Source of the DNA: Akkermansiaceae bacterium
GTDB taxonomy: Bacteria > Verrucomicrobiota > Verrucomicrobiia > Verrucomicrobiales > Akkermansiaceae
Assembly: GCA_905182475.1 (NCBI GenBank)
Contig: CAJJBR010000080.1
Span: 1 to 41,928, forward strand
Direction: 5' to 3'
DNA: 41,928 nucleotides
Shown here: one piece after another, positions 32,524 through 41,909 of the stretch
Layout: every line of letters starts with the position of its first letter
How positions within the stretch are numbered: the first letter of the stretch is position 1
Position numbers and translations under genes: made by a program
Notes under the pieces: model-generated
What the model saw: only the letters and a program-made list of their open reading frames with translations
What the model was told of the DNA's origin: nothing
Database searches by the model: none

Positions 32524-34740
32524 TTATTTTCCTTCAAGCCCGTATACCGGAGGCTTCCAATTCTTGGGAAGTTTTCCTTGAGGCCGCACGCCATAGGCAT
32601 CGTCCGGGATAGTAGCGTCCTTGGATTGGATCAGCGGGAGGTCGTCCGGAAGGTGTTTGATACGGATGTCTTTGTATTGAATTTTCATGGCAGGCCCAAT
32701 GTGAACCTGAACGGCAAGGACACCTTCCAGCGATCGATCTTTCATATCCAGATCGATGAGATCGGCGGTGGGGTGGCCGTTGATCCAGTGCTGGTGATGG
32801 TTACCGCGCACGAGGATTTTGAAATCATGCCACTTCTCGGGTTCAGGGTTTTTCACAGGCATCGTGCCAACGACCCAAGGCTGCCCATCCTCGGCGACGA
32901 TGACTTTCTCACCGGCGTGGGAAAGGATGCTGCGTCCTCGCTCCTCATAGAGCATGCCGTTGTATTTCGGATTACTCGCGACGACATCGCATTGGTATCC
33001 GGACAGCACATCGAGACCGAACTCAGACCGTTGCGTGCTCCGATACTGGATCCCACTGTTGCCACCGGTTGAGACCTTCACTTTGGCGTGAAGCTCGAAG
33101 TTTCGGACCGTGAATAATTTCCATGTGAGGAAATGATTTCGCTGAAGTGTCCCGTCCGCCACGCCGGTAATGGCACCATCCTTTACCGACCAGTATTGCG
33201 ATTCACCAGCCCAGCCATTGAGGTTCTTGCCGTTGAACAAAGTCACGAAACCGTCCTTGTCCGCCTTGCTACTCGCCATGGCGCTTGCCACGGGGTGGGG
33301 GACTGTCGCGGCTTGGAATTTGCCCTTGAGTGGTTCGAGTGATCCTCCGAGTTCCTCGACCACTTTGTCCGTGCGGGTGCGCATTTCCTGGAGGACTTTT
33401 GAATATTCTGCATCCTTGGCGAGGTTTACGACTTCATCTGTATCCTTTTGGATGTCGTGGAGAAATTCCTCACCGTGGTCAAAGTAGCGGCTGTATTTGA
33501 AGCGGTTGTTTCGAATCCCTTCGAAGGCGGGAATCCGATTCCGCACAGCGAAATGCTCGTGGAATGTCTCGGTTCGCCAGTCGGCTGGTTTCTCGGCACT
33601 GACGATAGGTTGTAGGCTGTGGCCCTGATAGCGTTCGGGCGGCTTGATTCCCGCCCAATCGAGGAAAGTGGCGGGAAGGTCGAGATTGAGCGCAGGGGCA
33701 TCAGTCACTTGGCCACGCTTGTCAGAAGATACCCGGGGATCGGCGATGATCAGAGGCACGCGTATCGATTCCTCGAAGTGCGACCACTTTCCGGCAAGCC
33801 CGCGATTTCCCATGAGGTAGCCATTGTCAGCGGAGTAGACGATGATTGTGTTTTCGCTGAGGCCGGCCGCGTCGAGAGCGGCCATGAATCGACCGATGGC
33901 ACCATCGATTCCACTGACCATCCGGTAGTAGGCACGGATGTTCGTCTGGAATTTTTTAGGAGTGTTCCAACGCCAAAAGTAGCGCTCGCGGGTGATTGAT
34001 GTCCGCAGGGATTCCGGTAGGTTATCGAATATTTTCGGGTCGCTCAGGCGGGGAGGGGAAATGGTGATATCGTCATACATGCCATCGACAGACTTGGGCC
34101 ACGGGAATTGGCCGATGCCTGGGCGGCGATCACTGTCTTCGGCGTGGCAGGCATTGAACCACATGTTGAGCGCGAAAGGTTTGTCCTTTGGCTGGCTTTT
34201 GATGAAGGCGATCCCACGGTCAACGATGAGCTCCGTCTCATGTCGTAGGCTGCCGTCAGGTTGTTTTTTATAGTATGGATTCCGTCCGATTGCTTCGAAT
34301 TCATCGAAGTGATCCTCACGCTTCCAGCCCTTTGGCATCTTGGCGTGCCATTTTCCGAAATAGCCGGTGCGATAGCCCTTCTGAGCAAGGATATCGGAAT
34401 AAAGGGTTGCTGCCGCGTCTGCCCGGGTGAGTTCGGGGTTGCCTTTGGTGCCGTAGCTTCGGCCGGTTAGTCCGGTGAGAATCGTAGTGCGGCTTACCCA
34501 GCAGATCGGTTGGCTGACAAAGGCGTTATTAAATCGAGTTCCTCTTTCGGCAAGGCTGTCGATGTTCGGTGTTTTAATCGTGTCGTTCCCGTAGCAACCG
34601 ATGGTTTCAGGGCCTTGGTCATCAGCGAAAAAGAAGACGATGTTCGGTGGTTTATCTGCGCCTGAGGCGAAGCTTGTGAGGTAAAGGGCGAGGACAAGCG
34701 TCAGATGACGAGTTGTGCGAAAAAGTCTGTAGTTTTGCAT
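32524..34740 (-). CDS. Exported sulfatase with C-terminal DUF1080 domain
   Basis: 738 residues from the ATG at 34740, chosen because the signal peptide starts there (HLTLVLALYLTSFASGA); the frame opens 33 codons earlier. The sulfatase part (about 30-500) has the metal-site ADDQG (Asp40/41), the modified-residue motif C80-W-V-S-R84, GYFGKWH, and SADNG followed by GKW. The position normally Pro or Ala in the C-x-P/A-x-R core is Val. The C-terminal part (about 545-730) is DUF1080 (TLFNGKNLNGWAGE, DFKILVRGNHHQHWINGH), a sugar-binding or 3-keto-glycoside hydrolase fold. It probably removes sulfate from polysaccharides in the periplasm or outside and needs conversion of Cys80 to formylglycine. No cysteine-containing FGE is encoded in the window. 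Confidence 0.9.
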   Translation of the reverse strand: MQNYRLFRTTRHLTLVLALYLTSFASGADKPPNIVFFFADDQGPETIGCYGNDTIKTPNIDSLAERGTRFNNAFVSQPICWVSRTTILTGLTGRSYGTKGNPELTRADAAATLYSDILAQKGYRTGYFGKWHAKMPKGWKREDHFDEFEAIGRNPYYKKQPDGSLRHETELIVDRGIAFIKSQPKDKPFALNMWFNACHAEDSDRRPGIGQFPWPKSVDGMYDDITISPPRLSDPKIFDNLPESLRTSITRERYFWRWNTPKKFQTNIRAYYRMVSGIDGAIGRFMAALDAAGLSENTIIVYSADNGYLMGNRGLAGKWSHFEESIRVPLIIADPRVSSDKRGQVTDAPALNLDLPATFLDWAGIKPPERYQGHSLQPIVSAEKPADWRTETFHEHFAVRNRIPAFEGIRNNRFKYSRYFDHGEEFLHDIQKDTDEVVNLAKDAEYSKVLQEMRTRTDKVVEELGGSLEPLKGKFQAATVPHPVASAMASSKADKDGFVTLFNGKNLNGWAGESQYWSVKDGAITGVADGTLQRNHFLTWKLFTVRNFELHAKVKVSTGGNSGIQYRSTQRSEFGLDVLSGYQCDVVASNPKYNGMLYEERGRSILSHAGEKVIVAEDGQPWVVGTMPVKNPEPEKWHDFKILVRGNHHQHWINGHPTADLIDLDMKDRSLEGVLAVQVHIGPAMKIQYKDIRIKHLPDDLPLIQSKDATIPDDAYGVRPQGKLPKNWKPPVYGLEGK

Positions 34741-35027
34741 GGATTGCTTGGTGAAACTGAAAAGTGATAGCCTATTTCTGGAGTGAAGTAGGGGACAAAG
34801 GGTTTCGTGTAGTTGGGCGGAGTTGCTGTTGTCCCGCAAGAGTCGGCCATCGCGACCGGTTCAGATTCCTGCGTTCGAATCTCCTTGCAAGGTTCAAAGA
34901 TCAACAAGGTTCTAGCACGTATTTAGATCGTTTACAAAGACAGTAAACTTTCCTGTTTCTGGGTCATTATGAGGGGGTGGAAATAAACTCTGCCTCCACT
35001 CCCTGTAGCACCAAGACAAGACCTCTT

Positions 35028-37559
35028 TCATTTCAATGAGTGAAGGTATGCGATCACGTAGGCGAACTGCGCCATGGTGAGTGCGTCCATTAGATGCGGT
35101 CCCATGATGGTGGATGCGGAGGTTTTGATTCCTTTCACGTCGGCGGCCTTGAGGGTGGCAGGTAATCCGGCGATGTCGCGGATTACGACCTGTGACTCGG
35201 TTTTCTCGAGCAGTGTTCCCTGGATGTGAGAGCCGTCTGTTTTTGTGACATCCACCCATGAATCGGCGATGCCGGCATCGGGTTTGAGAATTGCCTCCGC
35301 GATGGCCTCGCGGTCGAGGCGTGCTCCGATGTGGTTGAGTTCGGGCCCGCGTTTTTGATCGGCGTCCTTGATGCTGTGGCAGGCGATGCAGGCTTGGGTC
35401 TTCATGATCTCCATGCCTTTGCTCGGCTTGCCTTTCATCTTGTCGAGATCGAGCATGATATTCTCGATGGAGATCTGGCCGATGGTTTTGATTTTCTTGT
35501 TTTTAGATTTTTCGACCTCTCCTATGCCTTCGAGGTTCATGCGGTGGCGGTTTGCGAGAGAGATGAGGTAGTCTTTCCCGTCGACGTTCGCAGCCGCGAA
35601 GGTCTCGCGGAAGAGCTTTTCGATGTCTGCGGATTTCTCCCATGTGACTGGCTTGTAGTAGGGTCCGCGGGTGTCGGGCTGGGTGCCCCACCACCAGGAG
35701 CCGTCATAGGGTGCTTCTCTGTTATAGAGGCGGGAAAGGGTGGCGAGGATCTTGCTTTTCAGTCCATCGTCTGTGGCGATAGCGTATTTTCCGATCAGAC
35801 CATCCACTACTGCTGGATGGTGCATGAGGCGCAAAGCCCACAGAGCTCCTTCGCTGTTGCTGCTTCCGACGGCTGCGAGACAGGCTTCTACGGCTTGCAG
35901 GCGGACAAGCGATTGGACTGCGAGGTGGGGGACGATGATTGGCGCATTTGGCGTGGCATGCTGGACTTCGACGAGGCTTTGATTGCCGGAGATTTTACCG
36001 CTTTCGAACAGAGGGGGCTTTGGTTTTTAGATAGCCTTTGTCGCCGCGGCGGGTGGATTGAAAACTGCGAGAAGCGCATCCGCGGCTTGCTTCTTGCCAA
36101 GACGGCCAAGGGAAACTGCGGCGGCGGCTTGGATCCGGGCTTCTTTGCTTTGAAGGGCTTCTTGTAATGGTGCAGTGGAAAGGCCGTCGAGTTGGGTAAG
36201 CCTGTCGGTGAGGGCGCGGAGTGCGAATTCCTTCATGACTGCGTCATTGGCCAGTTCTAGAAGGGCTGGGTTAGAATCGGAACCGAGGAGCTGCTTGTAG
36301 GTGAAAAGTGCGGCGACACGGGAGGCCGCAGGAATTTTCGAGTCCTTGGCGATGGCGAGAATGGAATCTGCCATTTCCTTGTCCTCACGTGAGAGGATTT
36401 CCTGCTGGGTGGCGAGACGGGTGGTGGCGCTTTCTGTTTCCAATCCTTTCACGAGAGCATCCGGCTGGAGCTTTGCGAGATCGGGAAACGCTTTGTATCT
36501 CCACCCCGCAGGGACGGCGCGTTCGACGAATCCACGTCCAGGATTTCCTTTGTATCCGGCACCTTCCCAAGCGGCGATGTAGAGTCTACCGGAGCCGTCA
36601 ACATCGAGATCACTCGGCTGGGAAAGGCCGATAAATTCTTCCGGTTTCTGGGTGAACGAAGCACCGTCCGGCGTGATGCGGTGGATGAAAATTTGGTTCC
36701 TACCCCAGTCCACCATCATTGGTTGATTGTTGTATTTTTCCGGCCAACTTGGCTCGGCCATGAACAGGGATCCTGTCCCGGAGCCACCGCCAAGATCTTC
36801 GAGCGCGGGGATGATTTCGTTGGTAAAGTTTTTGAAGAGGACAGGGTAGCCGTATTCGCCGGATTGGATTTGGTGAATGAAGCGGATGTTCCAGCCGCCT
36901 CCGTCATTCGTGTTCCCGCGGGTGAACATGTTCATGAAGGGGTCGATTGCCACATCGTAGATATTGCGGAGTCCGTGGGTATAGACCTCCATTTCGGAGC
37001 CATCGGGACGCACTCGGAGGACGCCGCCGCCGAGTTGAGTAAGCACTGTGCCGTCCGTGCCTTTCGCATTGAGAAAACCAAAATCGCCGACCGCGATGTA
37101 GATCCAGCCATCGATACCCATGCGGATGCCGTTGGTAGTGTGGTCAGCACCACGCTTCTGATTGTGCAAGGCAACGGAAATATCTTGGATGAGGGTTTTG
37201 GGCGGGCCGTCCGCAATTCCGTCCCTATCTTTGTCTTCTAGGACGGAGAGGTTCATTCCGGTGAGGATCTTGGTGTCCTTTGGAATGATCGTGTGGAGGA
37301 CGTAGAGCTTGTCACCCATAGAAATGAGGCCGCGCGGATTATCGATTTGCGCGAATACCGTGTGTGAATCCGCGGCCCCATCGTGATCGTTGTCCACGAG
37401 ACGGACGATGCGCCCCTTACTCGGACCCTTTCCAAGCGATCCAAGAAGATCGACTCCTACATACACCTCGCCGGTCGCGGCTGTAGCAAGACAGGCAGGA
37501 GATGGCGTGATGTCACTTCCGGCGAATTTCGTAATTTTGAGATCGGAAGGATTTGCATT
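35028..37559 (-). pseudogene. PVC-type haem-binding dehydrogenase, interrupted by in-frame TAA and lacking its signal peptide
   Basis: The frame from 37559 down to 36030 encodes the beta-propeller dehydrogenase part (TKFAGSDITPSP, GRIVRLVDNDHDGAADSH, TTNGIRMGIDGWIYIAVGDF, HGLRNIYDVAIDP) and HEAT-like repeats. A TAA at 36027-36029 then interrupts it. The same frame continues without shift (KPKPPLFESGKISGNQSLVE, then LAVQSLVRLQAVEACLAAVG) into a helical region and a cytochrome c domain (CIACH, RGPELNHIGARLDREAIAEA) to the TAG/TAA end. So one gene of about 840 codons is split by a single nonsense codon. Its recognisable N-terminus starts directly after the stop of the TPR gene at 37577, with no signal peptide or ATG; only a GTG at 37466 is available. 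It was probably 5'-truncated by a deletion, then silenced. The family oxidises sugars or alcohols and passes electrons to its haem. Confidence 0.8.
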
Positions 37560-37576
37560 GGTGGAACGCGATCCTA

Positions 37577-39055
37577 CTATTCCTCCGCACCACCGAGGGT
37601 CACGTTGATATTGTATTCGTTCTGGAGGTGGGCGTGGGCTTTGGAGGCCTGGCCTGATTTTGGGTAGCGCTTGCAGGTGAGCTGGAAGGTGCGGATCGCC
37701 TTTTCCTTGTCCTTGGCCTCCTCGTAGGTGAAGCCGATCTGGAGGGTGGCTTCAGGCGCAGATTTATTTACGACCTTGCATTGGTTGTAGAGGACGATCG
37801 CCTCGGTTTGCTCGCCCATCCTGCGGTGGCACGAGGCCATGGCGAAATAGTTGGCGGGAAAACGGTCGGTCTGTCGGTAAGTAGCGATCGCGTTTTTCCA
37901 CTCGGAGAGTTTCTCGTAGCAGCTGGCGATGGACCAGAGGTAGCCATCGGCGTTGTCGCCATCAATCTCGATGAGTTTTCGAAAAATCTCCATTGCCTCC
38001 TTGATTTTTCCTTCTTTAAGATCCATGGCTGCGATGTTCTTGAGCCCCGCGATTTGATCCTTGAATTCCGCGTAAATCTTACGCGCTTCCTCCGGCTTTT
38101 TACGTGATTTATACCACGCTGCCATCTTTCCGAGCAGCCCATCATCCTTGCCGAGTTTCTCGGCTATCTCAGCGTAGATTTTCCAGGTTTCGGAAGGGCG
38201 GCCAAGAGTTCCGTTCAGACCGGCAGCGCGGTAGAGAAGGTCTTTCTCTATCTCCGGGCGAGAGATCGCTTCTTCACGGAGAGTCGCGAGCAACTGGTCG
38301 GCGAGCTTGAGAGCGGCGCGTTTCGTCTTCGGATTTTTAAGCAGATGGCCGACGGTTTTCGCCGACATGGCATAGACGTTATCGAAAAGTTCCTTGCCGG
38401 CGTATGAAGTCGCGAGTGCCTTTTTCCCCTCGGTGAGGCGTTGATCGAAAAAGTGGATTTCTGCAAGTTCACGGCTAGCTGTAACGCAGGAGCCCTTCGA
38501 TACCTCGGTGCGTTTCACATCGTAGGTGAGATCGTTGAGCAGGAAGAGGATCTCCTTCTCGTCCTTGTGAAGCCGCGCATAGTGGAGGAGATCGTTGCGG
38601 GAACGGATCGCGATCTCGTCCTCCGGGTATTCCTTAATCAAGAAATGGAAGGCCTTTTGAGCACTCTTTACCTCACCCATGGTGCGGTAGGCATCGGCGA
38701 TGCAGTAGGCGGCGATCACCGCTTCACGGGTGTCTGGCCAGTAGTCGATCACCGATTGGAAACCCTCCCGAAGCGCGGTCTTTGGTTTCTTTAGATGCAT
38801 CATCGTATGGCTCCACATGAGCTGGGCGTAGGGCGCGCCGGGGCTGCTTTCGTAAAGGGTCAGAAATTTCTCATACTCCGCGAGGGCGGTTTTGTATTCC
38901 TTTTTGGTGTAGTGTTTTTCCGCAATGCGGATCTGGTAGCGCTCGAGTTCGCGCATCGCTTCAAAGGTGGGGACGGCGATCTGTTCCAGTGGGGAAAGCG
39001 CGTGGCAAAGCGGTGCCAGGAAGAGGGCGAAAAAAATGGATAGGCAGCGGCTCAT
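37577..39055 (-). CDS. Exported tetratricopeptide-repeat protein
   Basis: 492 residues with a signal peptide (SIFFALFLAPLCHA) and TPR-like helical repeats throughout (for example EYEKFLTLYESSPGAPYAQL, AYCIADAYRTMGEVKSAQKA and the C-terminal IGFTYEEAKDKEKAIRTFQL). YbgF/BamD-type repeats of this kind usually act in the periplasm as scaffolds for Tol-Pal or outer-membrane assembly. The repeat style (wealth of FPxxxxAPxAxY-like spacing) resembles the C-terminal block of the giant TPR protein, and in this window only decayed or acquired-looking genes separate the two, so they may have been neighbours. That link is inference. Confidence 0.85.
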   Translation of the reverse strand: MSRCLSIFFALFLAPLCHALSPLEQIAVPTFEAMRELERYQIRIAEKHYTKKEYKTALAEYEKFLTLYESSPGAPYAQLMWSHTMMHLKKPKTALREGFQSVIDYWPDTREAVIAAYCIADAYRTMGEVKSAQKAFHFLIKEYPEDEIAIRSRNDLLHYARLHKDEKEILFLLNDLTYDVKRTEVSKGSCVTASRELAEIHFFDQRLTEGKKALATSYAGKELFDNVYAMSAKTVGHLLKNPKTKRAALKLADQLLATLREEAISRPEIEKDLLYRAAGLNGTLGRPSETWKIYAEIAEKLGKDDGLLGKMAAWYKSRKKPEEARKIYAEFKDQIAGLKNIAAMDLKEGKIKEAMEIFRKLIEIDGDNADGYLWSIASCYEKLSEWKNAIATYRQTDRFPANYFAMASCHRRMGEQTEAIVLYNQCKVVNKSAPEATLQIGFTYEEAKDKEKAIRTFQLTCKRYPKSGQASKAHAHLQNEYNINVTLGGAEE

Positions 39056-39610
39056 GAGTTAAAGCGTCGTTTCGAAAATAGGAACCGACAATACGATACG
39101 CAATGAAGTCTCGTCGTATTACAGTTCTGTTGTCCGAAAGGTATTCTAGGTGAATGATAAGCTAGACGAGAAAACGTAGCTGCCGCGTCTCGCGGCAGGC
39201 CGTGCAAGCCCCGTCTCGAGGCGAAACCGTAGCTGGTGCATCCTGCGCCAGGCCGTTGGGGAGGAATCCTGCCTCCCATCCCAAACGAATCCACAACCTC
39301 CGCGCCCCCGGGTGTAACTGAAAGTGGTGAGCAGGATTACTATTGAACTGGAGTGCATAGGTTCTTTGATTAGTTGTCGTAAACCAATTGAGAGACCCTG
39401 AATTTCGGGGGTGATGCCGAACGGTAGATTCACGGCTTGATCGTATCACGTGATACGATCAGATCATCATCGCTTGAGCTTGAAAGTTGGCTACCCGATA
39501 GCCGCTACTGAGATTGGGAGGATCGAAAAAATGAAACAACGGCCTCACCTAAGAATAGAGGGGAGACCAATGCCGCTGGGCAGCCAAAGGTAGCCCTTCC
39601 TTGGTCTAGA
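39056..39610. other. Gene-free interval with hairpins and repeat fragments
   Basis: No supportable gene. It contains the hairpin CTGCCGCG-TCT-CGCGGCAG (39180-39198), a repeated CGTAGCTG motif (39175 and 39227 region), a 37-bp copy of the dispersed-repeat end at 39315-39351 (AACTGAAAGTGGTGAGCAGG, matching 1035-1069 reversed) and the 24-bp palindrome. A 20-codon frame at 39531-39593 follows a GGGAGGA site; its first residues MKQRPHLRI resemble the start of LacI-type regulators, but it is too short to call. Confidence 0.6.
39438..39461. promoter_or_regulatory. Perfect 24-bp palindrome (operator-like)
   Basis: Self-complementary over 24 bases with core TCGTATCACGTGATACGA and a central CG. No spacer and no T-run, so it is more like a dimeric-regulator operator than a terminator. 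It sits about 70 bp upstream of a ribosome-binding-site-like GGGAGGA and a short plus-strand frame, and between two minus-strand genes. No intact regulator gene is nearby. Confidence 0.55.
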
Positions 39611-41368
39611 TCAGCCGTTGATAAATCCTGCTGCTTGGCGGGCGCGCTCGTTTTCGAGGAGAGGAATCTTGTAGTCGGTTTCGATGATGACCGTGCCTGC
39701 GTGGCCGATCTTCGAGAGGGTCAGGCCATCGAATGCTGGAACGCTGGCGGCGATGGATTTGAAGAGATCCTCGATGAGGAAAGTTTCTGATTTCGTGCCG
39801 GAGATTGCGGAGATGAGATCGCGGAGGATTTCCCAATCGTCTTTTGCTTGGACCGGTGGCTCAATGGCGCGGTTGAGGCGCTGGAGGCGACCAGTGAGAT
39901 TGACCATGGAGCCGCGTTTCTCAGCGAAGGCCGCGCCGGGGAGGACGAGGTTTGCTTGGTTGGCAGTCGGGTTCGCGAGGAGCGATGTCTGGAGGAGGAA
40001 ATCGAGATTTGCGAGGTCTTCAGTAGTGAAACCTGCATCCGTAATGAGGTCTTCTCCGAAGACGAGTAGTGCTTTGATCTGGCCGCTTTGGACACCGGCG
40101 CGGATGGATTCGAGGGAGCCGGATGGATCGTCTAGTCCGAGGATGAGTTTCGCTCCGGTGGTATTCGGGTTGCGGTCGGCGGCGATGAGGAGGGAGTCTG
40201 CTTCGCCGGTGCGCGCAACGAGGGAAAGGTGGCGGGTGCCTACTGTTTCTTTAAGGGATTTCAGGAGGTGGAGTTCTTCGTTGGTCATGCGACCGGAGCC
40301 GATGATTGCGATTTGGTCGGCTTGGAAATTCTTCAACGCGGTAGCCGCATTCTCGTTCGCGGACTGCCAGGTGGTCGGGACGTGTTGGCCGTTCTCGAGA
40401 GCCAATGGCTCGGTGAGGCGGGTGTCGCTATCGATGTAGTGGAAGTTCAGGCGATGGGAATCTGGCATCCAGTTTGAGTTCACATCGTCGTTCTGGCGTG
40501 GCGTGATGCGGTGGATGGTGTTTTCGCGGGTGTGGATAAGGATGTTGGTTCCGGTGCCGCAGTTGACGTCGATGGACGGCGTTTCTTTAAGGAACCATAC
40601 CCGCATTTGGAAACGGAAATCGTTGGAGGTAAGCGCGCCGACCGGGCAGATGTCGGCGGTATTGAGGGAGTAGTTATTATCCAGCAAGCGCCCCGGATGG
40701 ACGGTGAGTGTCGTGTGTGTGCCGCGCTGGGTGAAGCCAAGGACGGGATCTTCCGCGACTTCGTCCATGAAACGGATGCAGCGGGAGCACATGATGCAGC
40801 GCTCATCATCAAGGCGGATGCGCGGGCCGATATCGATGTTCTTCGGCTTCTTCACCTTCATATCCACGAAGCGTGAAACGCCGCGTCCGAAGCCGACGGA
40901 TTGCTCCTGGAGTCGGCACTCGCCTGCTTGGTCGCAGATTGGGCAGTCGAGAGGGTGATTGATCAGGAGGAATTCCATCACGCCCTCGCGGCATTTTTCG
41001 ACAAGCTCTCCGGTGGTGCGGATGCCCATGTTTTCCGCGACGGTGTTGGCGCAGGAAATGGCGGGGCGTGGCATCCAACCGATGGGCTGGTAGCCGCTTT
41101 CATCTAAAGTGGGATCTTGGCCGGGAGTCGGGCGCGGAGGCATGCCCATCTGGACCAGGCACATGCGGCAGTTGCCGGGAACTGTGAGCTTGGGATGGTA
41201 GCAGTAGTAGGGGACGTCGACCTTTACCGAACGGCAGGCTTCGATCATGCGGGTACCTTTTGGGAACTGGTGCCAAACGCCGTCAATTTGCACATTTACC
41301 AAGCCTTTTTCGGCTGCAATGTCTTTGGGTAGTTTGGTTTCCGCTGTGGCCGAAGGAGTGTCGCTCAT
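39611..41368 (-). CDS. nuoG: NADH-quinone oxidoreductase subunit G
   Basis: 585 residues. The N-terminal ferredoxin-like domain binds [2Fe-2S] through Cys56, 67, 70 and 106. The His-Cys motif HPLDCPICDQAGEC (His138, Cys142, 145, 151) and the CIMCSRC...CPVGAL set (Cys191, 194, 197, 241) bind two [4Fe-4S] clusters. The rest is a shortened molybdopterin-oxidoreductase-like domain (ITPRQNDDVNSNWMPDSHR, LPGAAFAEKRGSMVNLTGRL). E. coli NuoG is about 900 residues, so this is a short form. It is part of the peripheral arm of complex I and passes electrons from NADH towards quinone. No other nuo gene is in the window; the adjacent DNA on both sides is non-coding, so it is not visibly in an operon here. 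Confidence 0.93.
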   Translation of the reverse strand: MSDTPSATAETKLPKDIAAEKGLVNVQIDGVWHQFPKGTRMIEACRSVKVDVPYYCYHPKLTVPGNCRMCLVQMGMPPRPTPGQDPTLDESGYQPIGWMPRPAISCANTVAENMGIRTTGELVEKCREGVMEFLLINHPLDCPICDQAGECRLQEQSVGFGRGVSRFVDMKVKKPKNIDIGPRIRLDDERCIMCSRCIRFMDEVAEDPVLGFTQRGTHTTLTVHPGRLLDNNYSLNTADICPVGALTSNDFRFQMRVWFLKETPSIDVNCGTGTNILIHTRENTIHRITPRQNDDVNSNWMPDSHRLNFHYIDSDTRLTEPLALENGQHVPTTWQSANENAATALKNFQADQIAIIGSGRMTNEELHLLKSLKETVGTRHLSLVARTGEADSLLIAADRNPNTTGAKLILGLDDPSGSLESIRAGVQSGQIKALLVFGEDLITDAGFTTEDLANLDFLLQTSLLANPTANQANLVLPGAAFAEKRGSMVNLTGRLQRLNRAIEPPVQAKDDWEILRDLISAISGTKSETFLIEDLFKSIAASVPAFDGLTLSKIGHAGTVIIETDYKIPLLENERARQAAGFING

Positions 41369-41510
41369 GACTGAAAAATGGAGGCAAATTAACAGGCCAG
41401 ACGACCTGCGCGGACTATGCGTGCCTGCCTACGGGGCGGCAAGTGTGCTTTGTGAAATTTTTCACAAGCCGGTATTGTCTGAGAGGTGTGGATACGGAAA
41501 ACGTCAACTC

Positions 41511-41777
41511 CTATGGTTTTACTACTGTTTCGGTGGAGTCTTCGGGGAGCCAGCAGGTTTCGACTCCTTGCTCTTCGATGAGGTTGGCTATTTCAGGATG
41601 GAGGCTGCGTAGAGATCGCGGGCTGCGGTGGGATGGGAAAGGGCGGTGTTGTTCGCTTGAGCGAAGGCGGTGTTGGCTTCTATGAAGAGATCGACCTTGT
41701 AGGGGGGAGTTCCGGCTTTGGAAGAAAAAGAGGATGAGGGCTAGGGTTGTGGGGGATGCTTTACCGCAAAGGCGCAA
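41511..41777 (-). pseudogene. Frameshifted remnant of an exported TPR (BatE-like) gene
   Basis: On the minus strand a signal-peptide-like start (MRLCGKASPTTLALILFFFQ, 41777-41718) shifts frame into AGTPPYKVDLFIEANTAFAQ followed by ANNTALSHPTAARDLYAASILK and a TAG at 41588. It then shifts back into ANLIEEQGVETCWL. This order (signal, EANxAF, xxAARDLYxxxxxxY, LIEEQGVE) resembles the first TPR of Bat/aerotolerance-type TPR proteins, where a YNLGNA motif would follow; it is missing. Two frame changes and the truncation mark it as dead. The family call is tentative. Confidence 0.45.
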
Positions 41778-41800
41778 AAGTCGCGAAGGGGCGCAAAGGC

Positions 41801-41882
41801 TGGGATTGCTGGGATTGCTGGGGTTGCTGGGGTTGCGTGCTGGGGTTGCTGGGCAGCAGGATGCCGCCCTCCTTGGGGCTGG
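41801..41882. repeat. 9-bp tandem repeat (TGGGRTTGC) and shared repeat GGGCAGCAG...CCTCCTTGGGGCT
   Basis: TGGGATTGC twice, TGGGGTTGC twice, a GTGC spacer, then TGGGGTTGC again. This runs into GGGCAGCAGGATGC and CCTCCTTGGGGCT, which also occurs at about 19632-19672 in the gene-free block. Confidence 0.75.
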
Positions 41883-41889
41883 GGCTGTC

Positions 41890-41909
41890 GCGATTTCTAA
41901 ATCGCGGTT
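41890..41909. repeat. Third copy of the GCGATTTCTAAATCGCGGTT repeat
   Basis: Identical to 20275-20294, the right arm of the 22-bp inverted repeat. A 2-base-loop hairpin in itself. It lies near the same CCTCCTTGGGGCT neighbour as in the 19.6-20.3 kb block. Confidence 0.75.
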
